From Candidatus Dormiibacterota bacterium (lineage in GTDB: Bacteria; Chloroflexota; Dormibacteria; Dormibacterales; Dormibacteraceae): 8,540 nucleotides of DNA. The position numbers and the translations under genes are program-made. Each line of letters starts with the position of its first letter. The stretch's first letter is position 1. The stretch spans positions 1 to 8,540 of the forward strand of contig CATPBF010000064.1 in NCBI GenBank assembly GCA_955652585.1. Reading direction: 5' to 3'. The notes beneath the pieces are model-generated. The model saw only the letters and a program-made list of their open reading frames with translations. It ran no database searches and had not been told where the DNA came from. Below are positions 1 through 6,086 of the stretch, in pieces.

Positions 1-2
1 AC

Positions 3-152
3 CTTCATGAGCACTTCATCGATCCGGTGCGCGTCAGGTCCGGCCGTTACCTTGCCCCCACGAAGCCGGGCTACAGCGCCGAGATGAGAGCCGAGTCGCT
101 GAACGTCTACGGGTTCCCGGACGGCGCTGCCTGGCGAGCCATCGGCAAGTGA
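3..152 (+). CDS. L-fuconate dehydratase-like enolase superfamily protein, C-terminal end (5' truncated by window)
   Basis: Only the last 49 codons are in the window, ending at TGA 150-152; the start lies to the left. The translated tail begins LHEHF-DPV, continues with GRY-APT-PGYSAEM and ends with a segment like YGFPDGAAW. This pattern is what I know from the extreme C-terminus of L-fuconate dehydratases (mandelate racemase branch of the enolase superfamily, same family as human ENOSF1). Those enzymes dehydrate L-fuconate to 2-keto-3-deoxy-L-fuconate in the non-phosphorylating L-fucose pathway. The catalytic barrel residues (KxK, DEN-type metal ligands) are outside the window, so substrate cannot be confirmed; another sugar-acid dehydratase of the same subgroup is the main alternative. 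It is followed 62 bp downstream, on the same strand, by a short-chain dehydrogenase, which fits the next pathway step. Confidence 0.8.
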   Translation, partial: LHEHFIDPVRVRSGRYLAPTKPGYSAEMRAESLNVYGFPDGAAWRAIGK

Positions 153-214
153 TCGAACATCCCATGCCTAGGTGCGAGAATTTGGAACTTGGCAACTCCC
201 GAGGCGCGAACTAA

Positions 215-991
215 TTGAGCGGGGCGCGCCTGCAGGACAAGGTCTGTCTCATCACGGGTGCAGGCTCGGGAATCGGCCAGGCGACTGCGCGCCTCTTCGC
301 CGCTGAAGGAGCCCGCGTCGTCGTCGCCGACGTCGACGATCGAGGCGCCAAGGCCACCGTGGCGGGAATTCGGAAGAATGGCGGCGATGCGATCGCGGAG
401 CATGTCGACGTCACGGACGAGCAGGACACGGTCGCTTTGGCGGCCAGGGTCGCCAAGCGTTTCAAACGCATCGACGTGCTCTTCAACAACGCCGGCATCA
501 GCGGTGTAGGGGACGTTCTGGAGACTGAGCCCGACCTGTTCGATCGTGTCATGAGGGTGAACGTTCGCGGCGTTTACCTGACCAGCCGCGCGGTGGTGCC
601 CTACATGATCAAGCAGAAGTCCGGCTCGATCATCAACATGTCGTCCTGCATCGCGGAAATCGGACTGGCTCGACGCGTGTCTTACGCAGCTTCGAAGGGC
701 GCCGTGTTGTCGATGACCAAGTCGATGCAGGTCGACTTGGCGCAGCATGGCATTCGCGTCAACGCGCTTCTGCCCGGAACCATCCTCACTCCCTTCGTCG
801 AGCGCTACCTAAAAGAGTCGTACAAGGATCCCGCGGAGGGCTATGCGTCGATCCGGAAGCGCCAGCTCACGAGCGAGCTTGGCCGGCCCGACGATGTGGC
901 TTCAGCTGCGCTCTACCTGGCGTCGGACGAATCGAAATTCGTCATGGCGTCAGGTCTGGTCATCGACGGCGGGGTGTCGGGAACGAAGTAA
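215..991 (+). CDS. SDR family NAD(P)-dependent oxidoreductase, possibly a sugar-acid dehydrogenase
   Basis: A classical short-chain dehydrogenase of 258 residues, the usual family length. The cofactor motif TGAGSGIG is at residues 14-21, and Asp39 at the end of the second strand suggests NAD rather than NADP. NNAG is at 91-94, and the catalytic set reads Asn116, Ser144, Tyr157 and Lys161 (YAASK). The C-terminal ASGLVIDGG segment is the standard SDR ending. The start is TTG: an in-frame TAA sits directly before it (212-214), so no earlier start is possible, and a modest GAGG lies 10 nt upstream. It follows the L-fuconate dehydratase-like gene on the same strand, so a role such as 2-keto-3-deoxy-L-fuconate dehydrogenase is a reasonable inference from context. 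The SDR fold itself does not reveal the substrate. It ends 10 bp from the convergent VOC gene. Confidence 0.93.
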   Translation: MSGARLQDKVCLITGAGSGIGQATARLFAAEGARVVVADVDDRGAKATVAGIRKNGGDAIAEHVDVTDEQDTVALAARVAKRFKRIDVLFNNAGISGVGDVLETEPDLFDRVMRVNVRGVYLTSRAVVPYMIKQKSGSIINMSSCIAEIGLARRVSYAASKGAVLSMTKSMQVDLAQHGIRVNALLPGTILTPFVERYLKESYKDPAEGYASIRKRQLTSELGRPDDVASAALYLASDESKFVMASGLVIDGGVSGTK

Positions 992-1001
992 TCGCTTCGC
1001 G

Positions 1002-1565
1002 CTACTCGGGCTTGGTTTGGGACTCCACGCCTTCTCGCAGCAGGCCTTCCAGGTCCAGCCTCTTGCCGCTGAAGGAAAGGTGGCCATTCTTGTCCCTGGG
1101 CCATTGGTCTTCGGGCCGGTCCCACGCCAGCTCCAGGCCGTTGCCGTCGGGATCTCTCAAGTAAAGGGCCTCATGGGTGCCGTGGTCATTGACACCGTCC
1201 AGCGGCCAGCCGGCCTCGGCGAGACGCCGCAGGGCGTCACCCAATGCGGCTCGTGTCGGGTAAAGGATCGCAACGTGATACAGGCCGGTCGTGCCGGGGG
1301 GCGGGGGAGAGCCGCCCTTCGACTCCCAGGTGTTGAAGCCAAGGTGGTGGTGGTAGCCCCCCGCGGACAGGAACAAGGCGTCCGGCATGCGAAAGATCAC
1401 GTCAAATCCAAGGATGTCGACATAGAAGTGGTGCACGCGGTCGATGTCCGCGGTCTTGAGGTGGACGTGGCCGATTCTCGTACCCGAAGCGACTGGGCGC
1501 GGCGCGCGTTCCCTGGGAGTGACGCCGTTGACGATCTGGGTTTCGATTTCGGCGTTCATTGTCAT
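1002..1565 (-). CDS. VOC family protein, CatE-like (catechol 2,3-dioxygenase type)
   Basis: A vicinal-oxygen-chelate fold protein of 187 residues with two beta-alpha-beta-beta-beta modules. Module one starts at GHVHLKTADIDR (residues 32-43) and carries FYVDILGF. Module two starts at GLYHVAIL (94-101) and runs to NGLELAWDRP (142-151). By alignment of the two modules, the likely metal ligands are His33, His97 and Glu145, the 2-His-1-Glu set of extradiol dioxygenases. The segments HHHLGFNTW, DHGTHEALYLRDPDGNG and DRPEDQW are typical of the CatE-type (COG2514) group, so ring cleavage of a catechol-like aromatic is possible; a glyoxalase-like or resistance function is the alternative. I chose ATG 1565 because GAGGGGAAG lies just upstream; the longer TTG start at 1580 would sit upstream of that ribosome site, and ATG 1559 is also possible. 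It follows the F420-reductase-fold gene by 24 bp and is probably cotranscribed with it. Confidence 0.9.
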   Translation of the reverse strand: MTMNAEIETQIVNGVTPRERAPRPVASGTRIGHVHLKTADIDRVHHFYVDILGFDVIFRMPDALFLSAGGYHHHLGFNTWESKGGSPPPPGTTGLYHVAILYPTRAALGDALRRLAEAGWPLDGVNDHGTHEALYLRDPDGNGLELAWDRPEDQWPRDKNGHLSFSGKRLDLEGLLREGVESQTKPE

Positions 1566-1589
1566 TACTCTTCCCCTCAATCCGAACCT

Positions 1590-2222
1590 TTAATCGCTTG
1601 GTGGGCCTACGAGCTTCCAGCCGTTCTGCCACGGCCAGGCGTGGCGGATCTGAAGCGTGACGTTCAAAAGGGCCATGCCTTCCAGCACGCGGGCCATTAC
1701 CAGCGGGCCGGCGTCAATGGGACGGAACCCGATCGACCCGACCAGCTCCAGCGCTTTGTCCTTTGCCGCCTGGTCGTCGCCGGCGACGAACCCGTCGAGG
1801 CGGGTGCCATCGACATTCGGGTCGGCCATCCGAGTGGCAAACGCGTAGTTGAACGCTTTGACCACGCGCACCTTGGGGTGACGCTTCTGGATCTCTTCGG
1901 CGTTGGAGGCCACGCCCAGCACCTCTCCGGGGTTCTGGGCATTGATGTGATTGGTGGCGTCGACGACGACCTTGCCATCTACCGCCGAGCCCAGCCCGCG
2001 GAATACATCACCGAGCTTGTCGTATGGCACCGCGACGATCACCAGCTCGGCGCCCTCGACCGCCTCGACGTTCGAGCCGGCAGCGCGTGCGCCGGTCGCC
2101 TTCGCCGCCTCAGCAGCACTCTGGGGGCTGCCGGCGCTGAGGGTGACCTGGTGCCCCGCCTTGATACTCGACTTGGCGAGAGCCTTGCCGACGTTTCCCG
2201 CGCCTATGATTGCGATCTTCAT
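1590..2222 (-). CDS. F420/NADP oxidoreductase-fold (NPR-type) NAD(P)-binding protein
   Basis: A protein of 210 residues of the NADPH-dependent F420 reductase family (COG2085, F420_oxidored Rossmann domain). It opens with the nucleotide motif GAGNVG at residues 7-12 after a hydrophobic first strand. Further family marks are VAVPYDKL (about 63-70), VVVDATNHIN (85-94), VVKAFNYAFA near the middle, and the C-terminal GFRPIDAGPL followed by a helix and an aromatic tail. Family members pass hydride between NADPH and coenzyme F420, but many bacterial homologues have no proven F420 use, so this is a fold-level assignment. After the second strand the sequence is LSAGSP, where I would expect an arginine that reads the NADP phosphate. 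ATG 2222 is supported by AGAAGGG about 10 nt upstream. It is first in a two-gene unit with the VOC gene and divergent from the acetyltransferase gene. Confidence 0.88.
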   Translation of the reverse strand: MKIAIIGAGNVGKALAKSSIKAGHQVTLSAGSPQSAAEAAKATGARAAGSNVEAVEGAELVIVAVPYDKLGDVFRGLGSAVDGKVVVDATNHINAQNPGEVLGVASNAEEIQKRHPKVRVVKAFNYAFATRMADPNVDGTRLDGFVAGDDQAAKDKALELVGSIGFRPIDAGPLVMARVLEGMALLNVTLQIRHAWPWQNGWKLVGPPSD

Positions 2223-2298
2223 TTGCGCGTGACCCTTCTATGCACTACAGAGGACGAGAACCGTCGTCAATGACCCGTTATTCGACACCATCCGCCAG

Positions 2299-2991
2299 AT
2301 GAGTCTTGACTGGACGCCTGCACGCGTTCCACAAGGCGACCCACTGATCGGAAAAACGGTGCGATTGGAACCTCTCGACCCGGCGGCCCACGGTGGGCGG
2401 CTGTTCAAGGCATCCCACGACGGCGGGGCGGGCGACTCGATATACCGACACCTGCCGTATGGGCCATTCGCCGGTTTCGACGACTTCGCGCGCTGGCTCG
2501 AGCAGCGCTCGGCGTCAAAGGATCCGCTGTTCTTCACGATCGTGGACGTCGACGACAGTGCACCGGAGGGGATGGCAGCCTTCATGCGCATGGCCCCGGA
2601 GCATGGCGCGATCGAGATCGGACACATATGGTTTTCGCCCGCGCTCCAACGCACCCGCATGGCAACCGAAGCGATATATCTCATGGCGCGCCACGCCTTC
2701 GACGACCTTGGGTATCGCCGGCTCGAGTGGAAGTGCGATGCGCTCAACGAGCCCTCGCGCCGCGCGGCGGAACGGTTCGGGTTCACGTTCGAGGGGGTGT
2801 TCCGGCAACATATGGTCGTCAAAGGGCGCAACCGAGACAGCGCGTGGTACTCGATTCTCGACGGCGAATGGCCCGTCGTCCGTGCGGCTTTCGAAGCCTG
2901 GCTGGCGCCCGAGAACTTCGACGCCGACGGCCGGCAGCGCCGATCGCTGTCAGCCGTCCGGGACTCTATCTCGCGAGAATCAATCGACTGA
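2299..2991 (+). CDS. GNAT family N-acetyltransferase (RimJ/RimL type)
   Basis: A 230-residue acetyltransferase of the RimJ/RimL-like GNAT group, using acetyl-CoA to acetylate an amino group. The N-terminal strand TVRLEPLDP (20-28) starts the fold. The acetyl-CoA loop region IGHIWFSPALQRTRMATEA covers 107-125; the usual glycine of the Q/RxxGxG/A motif is Arg120 here, which I believe is normal in this subgroup (QRTxxATEA). The second half shows GYRRLEWKCD (138-147), then Asn150 and SRRAAERFGF, and KGRNRDSAWYSIL. The substrate is unknown; candidates are protein N-termini, small amines or toxin-like aminoacyl compounds. ATG 2299 is the only usual start near the fold, and no clear ribosome site precedes it, so a leaderless or very short leader is possible. 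It converges on nrdJ with 2 bp between the stop codons. Confidence 0.92.
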   Translation: MSLDWTPARVPQGDPLIGKTVRLEPLDPAAHGGRLFKASHDGGAGDSIYRHLPYGPFAGFDDFARWLEQRSASKDPLFFTIVDVDDSAPEGMAAFMRMAPEHGAIEIGHIWFSPALQRTRMATEAIYLMARHAFDDLGYRRLEWKCDALNEPSRRAAERFGFTFEGVFRQHMVVKGRNRDSAWYSILDGEWPVVRAAFEAWLAPENFDADGRQRRSLSAVRDSISRESID

Positions 2992-2993
2992 GG

Positions 2994-5765
2994 TCAGCTG
3001 CAGCCGGTCGTCGCTCCGCAGTTCAGGCACTTGTAGCACGAGCCTGACCGGACCGTGATCGCTCCACAATCTGGACACGCGGGGGCGTCCGTGTTGATGA
3101 AGGCGATTTTCTGGATTCCATTCGCGGGCGTCGCTATGACCTTCAGCTCGTTCGACGGCATGGTCTCGACGGATACTTGCGGCGCCACGGGCACGTCGCG
3201 GCGAACCACGCCGGCCTCGTCCTGGTCTTCAACCGACATGAAGTGGCTGGCCATCCACCGGAAGATGTAGTCCACGATCGACTTCGCGATCGGGATCTCC
3301 TGGTTCTTTGTGAACCCCGAGGGCTCGAACCGCATGTGGCTGAACTTGTCGACCATAAACTTCAGCGGCACGCCGAACTGCAAGGCGTAGGACGTCTGGG
3401 TCGCAAATGCGTCCATGAGTCCCGAGATGGTCGAGCCTTCCTTGGCCATGGTCACGAACAGCTCGCCCGGCTGACCGTCCTCGAACATGCCGACGGTCAG
3501 GTAGCCCTCGTGGCCCTGGATGTCGAACTTGTGGGTGACGGCCTTGCGCTCGTCGGGCAGCTTGCGTCGCATCGCGCGGTACTCGACCTCGCCCGGCGCC
3601 GCCTTCTTCTTCTCTTTGTCGAGGGAGGTTGAAAGCGGCTGTGAGCGCTTGCAGCCGTCGCGGTAGATGGCGATGCACTTGAGGCCGAGCTTCCAGGACT
3701 CCATGTAGGTCTGCTGGATGTCTTCGACGGTGGCCTCGGTGGGGAGGTTCACGGTCTTGGACATCGAGCCCGAGATGAACGGCTGGACCGCGGCCATCAT
3801 CCGCACGTGGCCCATGGGCGCGATCGAGCGCATGCCCTTGACCGGCTTGAACGCGCAGTCGAAAACCTTCAAGTGCTCTTCGAGCAGTTGCGGGGCGCCT
3901 TCGATGGTGTCGTTCTCGTCGATGTACTCGACGATGTCCTTCACCTCTTTGCTGTCGTACCCGAGCTTGCGGAGCGCGGCCGGCACCGTGCCGTTGACGA
4001 TCTTGAGCAGGCCGCCGCCGACGAGCTTCTTGTACTTCACCAACGCCAGGTCTGGCTCGATGCCCGTGGTGTCGCAATCCATCATCAAGCCAATGGTTCC
4101 GGTGGGTGCGAGCACCGTGGCCTGCGCGTTGCGGTAACCGTGCTGGCGGCCGAGCTTGACAGCGTCGTCCCAGGTGGCTCGAGCAGCATCGATCACGTCC
4201 GCCGACTCCGGTGACGTGCTGAGCTGGTGCGCCGCCTGGCGGTGCTTCTCCATGACGCGGAGCATCGGCTCGCGGTTCTTGGCGAACTCGCTGAACGGGC
4301 CTTTGACCTGGGCCATGCGCGCGGACTGCGCGAACCCGCGGCCGGTCATGATCGCGGTGATGGCGCCGGCGAAGCGCCGCCCCTCGTCGGAGTCGTATGC
4401 GAGGCCCATCGACATGAGCAGGGCGCCAAGGTTGGCGTAGCCGAGGCCGAGCGGGCGCAGCGCCTCCGAGTTCTTGGCGATCGCTGGAGTGGGGTAGGAG
4501 GCGCTGGAGACGATGATCTCCTGGCCCGTGAAGCAGATGTCGACCGCGCGTCGGAACCGATCGACGTCGAAGGTTCCGTTCTCGGCCTGGAACTTCATCA
4601 GGTTCAGCGACAGCAGGTTGCAGGCCGTGTCATCGAGGAAGACGAACTCGGAGCACGGGTTGGTGGCATTGATGCGGCCGGTGTTCGGCACGACGTTCCA
4701 GTCCTGGATGGTGGTGTCGAACTGCAGACCGGGATCCCCGCACACCCAGGCCGCCTCGGCGATCTCCTTCCAGAGCTCTCGTGCTTTATAGGTGTCGACG
4801 ACCCTGCCGCCGACGACCGCCTTGGTCGTCCACTGCTTGTCATCGGCGACGGCTTTCATGAAGTCGTCGCTGGCGCGGACGGAGTGATTGGCGTTCTGGA
4901 ATTGGACCGAGTCGTAGGCGCCACCCGGGACGTTGAAGCCGACGTTGTAGCCGGCCTCGATCAGCGCCCAGGCCTTCTTCTCCTCGTCCGCCTTGCAGCG
5001 GATGAAGTCGAGGACGTCCGGGTGGTCGGCGTTGAGGATGACCATCTTGGCCGCACGGCGCGTGGTGCCGCCCGACTTGATCGAGCCCGCGAACGAGTCG
5101 TAGCCCTTCATGAACGAAACCGGCCCGGAGGCGGTGCCGCCGCCGGAGAGCTGCTCCTTCGAGGATCGCAGCACGGACAGGTTGGTGCCGGTGCCGCTGC
5201 CGAACTTGAAAAGCATGCCCTCGGTCTTGACCAGGTCGAGGATCGACTCCATCGAGTCCTGAACCGAGTTGATGAAGCATGCCGAACCCTGCTGCGCGCG
5301 GTTGGGCACGCCCAGGTTGAACCAGACCGGGCTGTTGAAGGAAGCGTGCTGGGTGACCAGGAGGTAGCGCAGCTCCTCGGCCCAGTTCTCGGCGTCCTCG
5401 TCGCTGGCGAAGTAGTTGCCTTCGCGACCCCACGTGGCCAGGGTTTCGACCACACGATCGATCAGCTGGCGGACGCTGGTCTCGCGCTCGGGGGTGCCCT
5501 GGCCGCCGCGGAAGTACTTCTGGGCGACGACGTTGATGGCCAGCTGCGACCACGAGCGGGGAACCTCGACGTCCTTCTGCTCGAAGATGACCTGGCCCTT
5601 CTCGCCGATGATGGACGCCGTGCGGCGCTCCCACTCGATGAGGTCGTACGCATGGCTGCCCGCCGGCGTGAAATAGCGCCCAAACCGAAGCCCTGGTTTG
5701 GCCGTGCCGTTCTTGTGATTCCCGTTCTTGCGGGTGGCGTGGAGGTCAGCTGCGTTTTTGGCCAT
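2994..5765 (-). CDS. nrdJ: Vitamin B12-dependent (class II) ribonucleotide reductase
   Basis: An adenosylcobalamin-dependent reductase making deoxyribonucleotides from ribonucleotides without oxygen, in the cytosol. It has 923 residues from ATG 5765. Family marks in order: FNSPVWFNLG (143-152); Cys163, the first redox cysteine; SGPVSFMKG and SGGTTRRAAKMV; NPCSE (369-373) with Cys371 as the thiyl-radical cysteine and Glu373; Cys382 as the redox partner. The 11-residue spacing Cys371-Cys382 equals Cys322-Cys333 in Thermotoga NrdJ. APTGTIGL (about 553-560) is the phosphate-binding segment. A TSCPB-type domain spans about 750-830, and a zinc-ribbon-like tail has Cys897, 900, 910, 913, 916 and the terminal Cys922 of GCS, thought to pass electrons to the active site. 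No N-terminal ATP cone is seen. The start is chosen from the strong AAGGAGG 12 nt upstream and from the short N-terminal tail known in relatives; GTG 5894 is an in-frame alternative. Confidence 0.96.
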   Translation of the reverse strand: MAKNAADLHATRKNGNHKNGTAKPGLRFGRYFTPAGSHAYDLIEWERRTASIIGEKGQVIFEQKDVEVPRSWSQLAINVVAQKYFRGGQGTPERETSVRQLIDRVVETLATWGREGNYFASDEDAENWAEELRYLLVTQHASFNSPVWFNLGVPNRAQQGSACFINSVQDSMESILDLVKTEGMLFKFGSGTGTNLSVLRSSKEQLSGGGTASGPVSFMKGYDSFAGSIKSGGTTRRAAKMVILNADHPDVLDFIRCKADEEKKAWALIEAGYNVGFNVPGGAYDSVQFQNANHSVRASDDFMKAVADDKQWTTKAVVGGRVVDTYKARELWKEIAEAAWVCGDPGLQFDTTIQDWNVVPNTGRINATNPCSEFVFLDDTACNLLSLNLMKFQAENGTFDVDRFRRAVDICFTGQEIIVSSASYPTPAIAKNSEALRPLGLGYANLGALLMSMGLAYDSDEGRRFAGAITAIMTGRGFAQSARMAQVKGPFSEFAKNREPMLRVMEKHRQAAHQLSTSPESADVIDAARATWDDAVKLGRQHGYRNAQATVLAPTGTIGLMMDCDTTGIEPDLALVKYKKLVGGGLLKIVNGTVPAALRKLGYDSKEVKDIVEYIDENDTIEGAPQLLEEHLKVFDCAFKPVKGMRSIAPMGHVRMMAAVQPFISGSMSKTVNLPTEATVEDIQQTYMESWKLGLKCIAIYRDGCKRSQPLSTSLDKEKKKAAPGEVEYRAMRRKLPDERKAVTHKFDIQGHEGYLTVGMFEDGQPGELFVTMAKEGSTISGLMDAFATQTSYALQFGVPLKFMVDKFSHMRFEPSGFTKNQEIPIAKSIVDYIFRWMASHFMSVEDQDEAGVVRRDVPVAPQVSVETMPSNELKVIATPANGIQKIAFINTDAPACPDCGAITVRSGSCYKCLNCGATTGCS

Positions 5766-5777
5766 TTCTAGAAGACG

Positions 5778-5784
5778 CCTCCTT
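5778..5784 (-). promoter_or_regulatory. Shine-Dalgarno sequence of nrdJ
   Basis: AAGGAGG on the minus strand, a full match to the anti-Shine-Dalgarno core, 12 nt before ATG 5765. The spacing is long but tolerable. It decides the start in favour of 5765 over the in-frame GTG at 5894. Its AGGAGGC can pair with an upstream leader segment (5869-5875), which would hide it from ribosomes. Confidence 0.75.
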
Positions 5785-5788
5785 AAAT

Positions 5789-5867
5789 CATCCCCGTTGC
5801 CGGAGCTTTCAAAGCGCTGATTTGGTACGACGTGGAGTGGGTCGTTGAACTTGTTCGTCTGGGGATG
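5789..5867 (-). promoter_or_regulatory. Long-range leader helix next to the nrdJ ribosome site
   Basis: CATCCCC (5867-5861) pairs with GGGGATG (5795-5789) over 7 Watson-Crick pairs. It encloses a small hairpin, ACGAC (5845-5841) with GTCGT (5831-5827). Only 1 nt on one side and 5 nt on the other separate this helix from the possible pairing of 5875-5869 with the Shine-Dalgarno bases 5783-5777. The two would stack into a long sequestering arm of about 14 pairs. No known riboswitch core was recognised. Confidence 0.45.
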
Positions 5868-5868
5868 C

Positions 5869-5911
5869 AAGAGGCCCCGGAGCATGCCCGCCACTTATGC
5901 CCCAGGGCCTC
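5869..5911 (-). promoter_or_regulatory. 15-bp leader hairpin of nrdJ with possible antisequestor role
   Basis: On the minus strand GAGGCCCTGGGGCAT (5911-5897) pairs over its full length with ATGCTCCGGGGCCTC (5885-5871). This gives 15 pairs, 13 Watson-Crick and 2 G-U, around an 11-nt loop (5896-5886). It begins roughly 10 nt after the predicted transcription start. No T-run follows, so it is not a simple intrinsic terminator. The end of its 3' arm plus two bases (GCCTCTT, 5875-5869) is also complementary to AGGAGGC over the nrdJ ribosome site (one G-U pair), making the two structures mutually exclusive. Pairing is seen directly; regulation is inferred. Confidence 0.6.
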
Positions 5912-5926
5912 GATGTAACGCCCCTG

Positions 5927-5955
5927 AATATACGAGGCGGTTTTAGGCTTGTCAA
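5927..5955 (-). promoter_or_regulatory. Sigma-70-type promoter of nrdJ
   Basis: On the minus strand a perfect -35 TTGACA (5955-5950), a 17-bp spacer, and -10 TATATT (5932-5927), which has one mismatch to TATAAT. This is the best promoter in the window. Transcription would start near 5920, giving a leader of about 155 nt before ATG 5765. The palindrome at 5963-5980 lies 7 bp upstream of the -35 element, where a repressor could act. Confidence 0.8.
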
Positions 5956-5962
5956 GCCCCAA

Positions 5963-5980
5963 ACACAAGATATCTGGTGT
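5963..5980. promoter_or_regulatory. Palindromic operator, NrdR-box-like (proximal)
   Basis: ACACAAGATATCTGGTGT is an inverted repeat with 8 of 9 base pairs matching, centred between 5971 and 5972. Its plus-strand left part, ACACAAGATAT, follows the NrdR consensus acaCwAtATaTwGtgt; 5963-5978 agrees at 12 of 16 positions. The symmetric arms are one base longer per half than a classic box. It sits 7 bp upstream of the -35 of nrdJ. NrdR, a zinc-ribbon/ATP-cone repressor, controls ribonucleotide reductase genes across bacteria. Confidence 0.5.
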
Positions 5981-5994
5981 CGATAGGGAGTCAG

Positions 5995-6010
5995 GCACCA
6001 CATATGGGTG
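5995..6010. promoter_or_regulatory. NrdR-box-like site (distal)
   Basis: GCACCACATATGGGTG matches the NrdR consensus at 9 of 16 positions, including the C, A, ATAT and G core. It is clearly weaker than the proximal site. What supports it is phase: aligned the same way, its centre is 32 bp from that of the proximal site, close to three helical turns, which is the usual geometry of paired NrdR boxes. Confidence 0.35.
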
Positions 6011-6073
6011 GATTACCTGTGGAAATCCCTGAGGAGGGGTTGGGCACAGAATGCGGATTGGCTGTGGGAAACC
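6010..6073. repeat. Pair of 19-bp direct repeats, DnaA-box-like
   Basis: GGATTACCTGTGGAAATCC (6010-6028) and GGATTGGCTGTGGGAAACC (6055-6073) match at 15 of 19 positions and start 45 bp apart. On the minus strand each holds a sequence near the DnaA box TTATCCACA: ATTTCCACA and TTTCCCACA, each 7 of 9. They fill the stretch between the rmuC stop and the NrdR-like sites. Whether they are true binding sites is open. The rest of 6029-6054 shows nothing I can name, and there is no clear terminator after rmuC. Confidence 0.35.
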
Positions 6074-6086
6074 GGGCAAAACCGAC

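Noticed and set aside
984..999. 5-bp hairpin CGAAG/CTTCG between the convergent SDR and VOC stops
   Set aside because: Too short to support a terminator, and it overlaps the SDR stop codon.
2242..2270. Minus-strand promoter TTGACG, 17 bp, TAGTGC before the F420-reductase-fold gene
   Set aside because: The -10 is poor, and transcription would begin within the ribosome site of that gene.
843..2273. A 476-codon open frame on the plus strand across the VOC and reductase genes
   Set aside because: It spans two real minus-strand genes and the end of the SDR, and shows no recognisable domain.
4227..5771. A 514-codon open frame on the plus strand antisense to nrdJ
   Set aside because: It is the complement of a strongly conserved gene; its translation is rich in Val, Asp, Arg and Gly with no family motif, as expected of shadow frames in GC-rich DNA.
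5869..5911. Intrinsic terminator of rmuC
   Set aside because: The hairpin is strong but lies downstream of the nrdJ promoter and is not followed by a T-run.
5766..5920. Cobalamin riboswitch before the B12-dependent reductase
   Set aside because: A natural expectation, but no B12 box and no GCCACTG-type core could be found, and the leader is shorter than typical cobalamin riboswitches.
5783..6079. A 98-codon minus-strand frame in the nrdJ upstream region
   Set aside because: Low-complexity, unlike any protein I know. It overlaps the promoter, operators and leader, which explain this stretch better.
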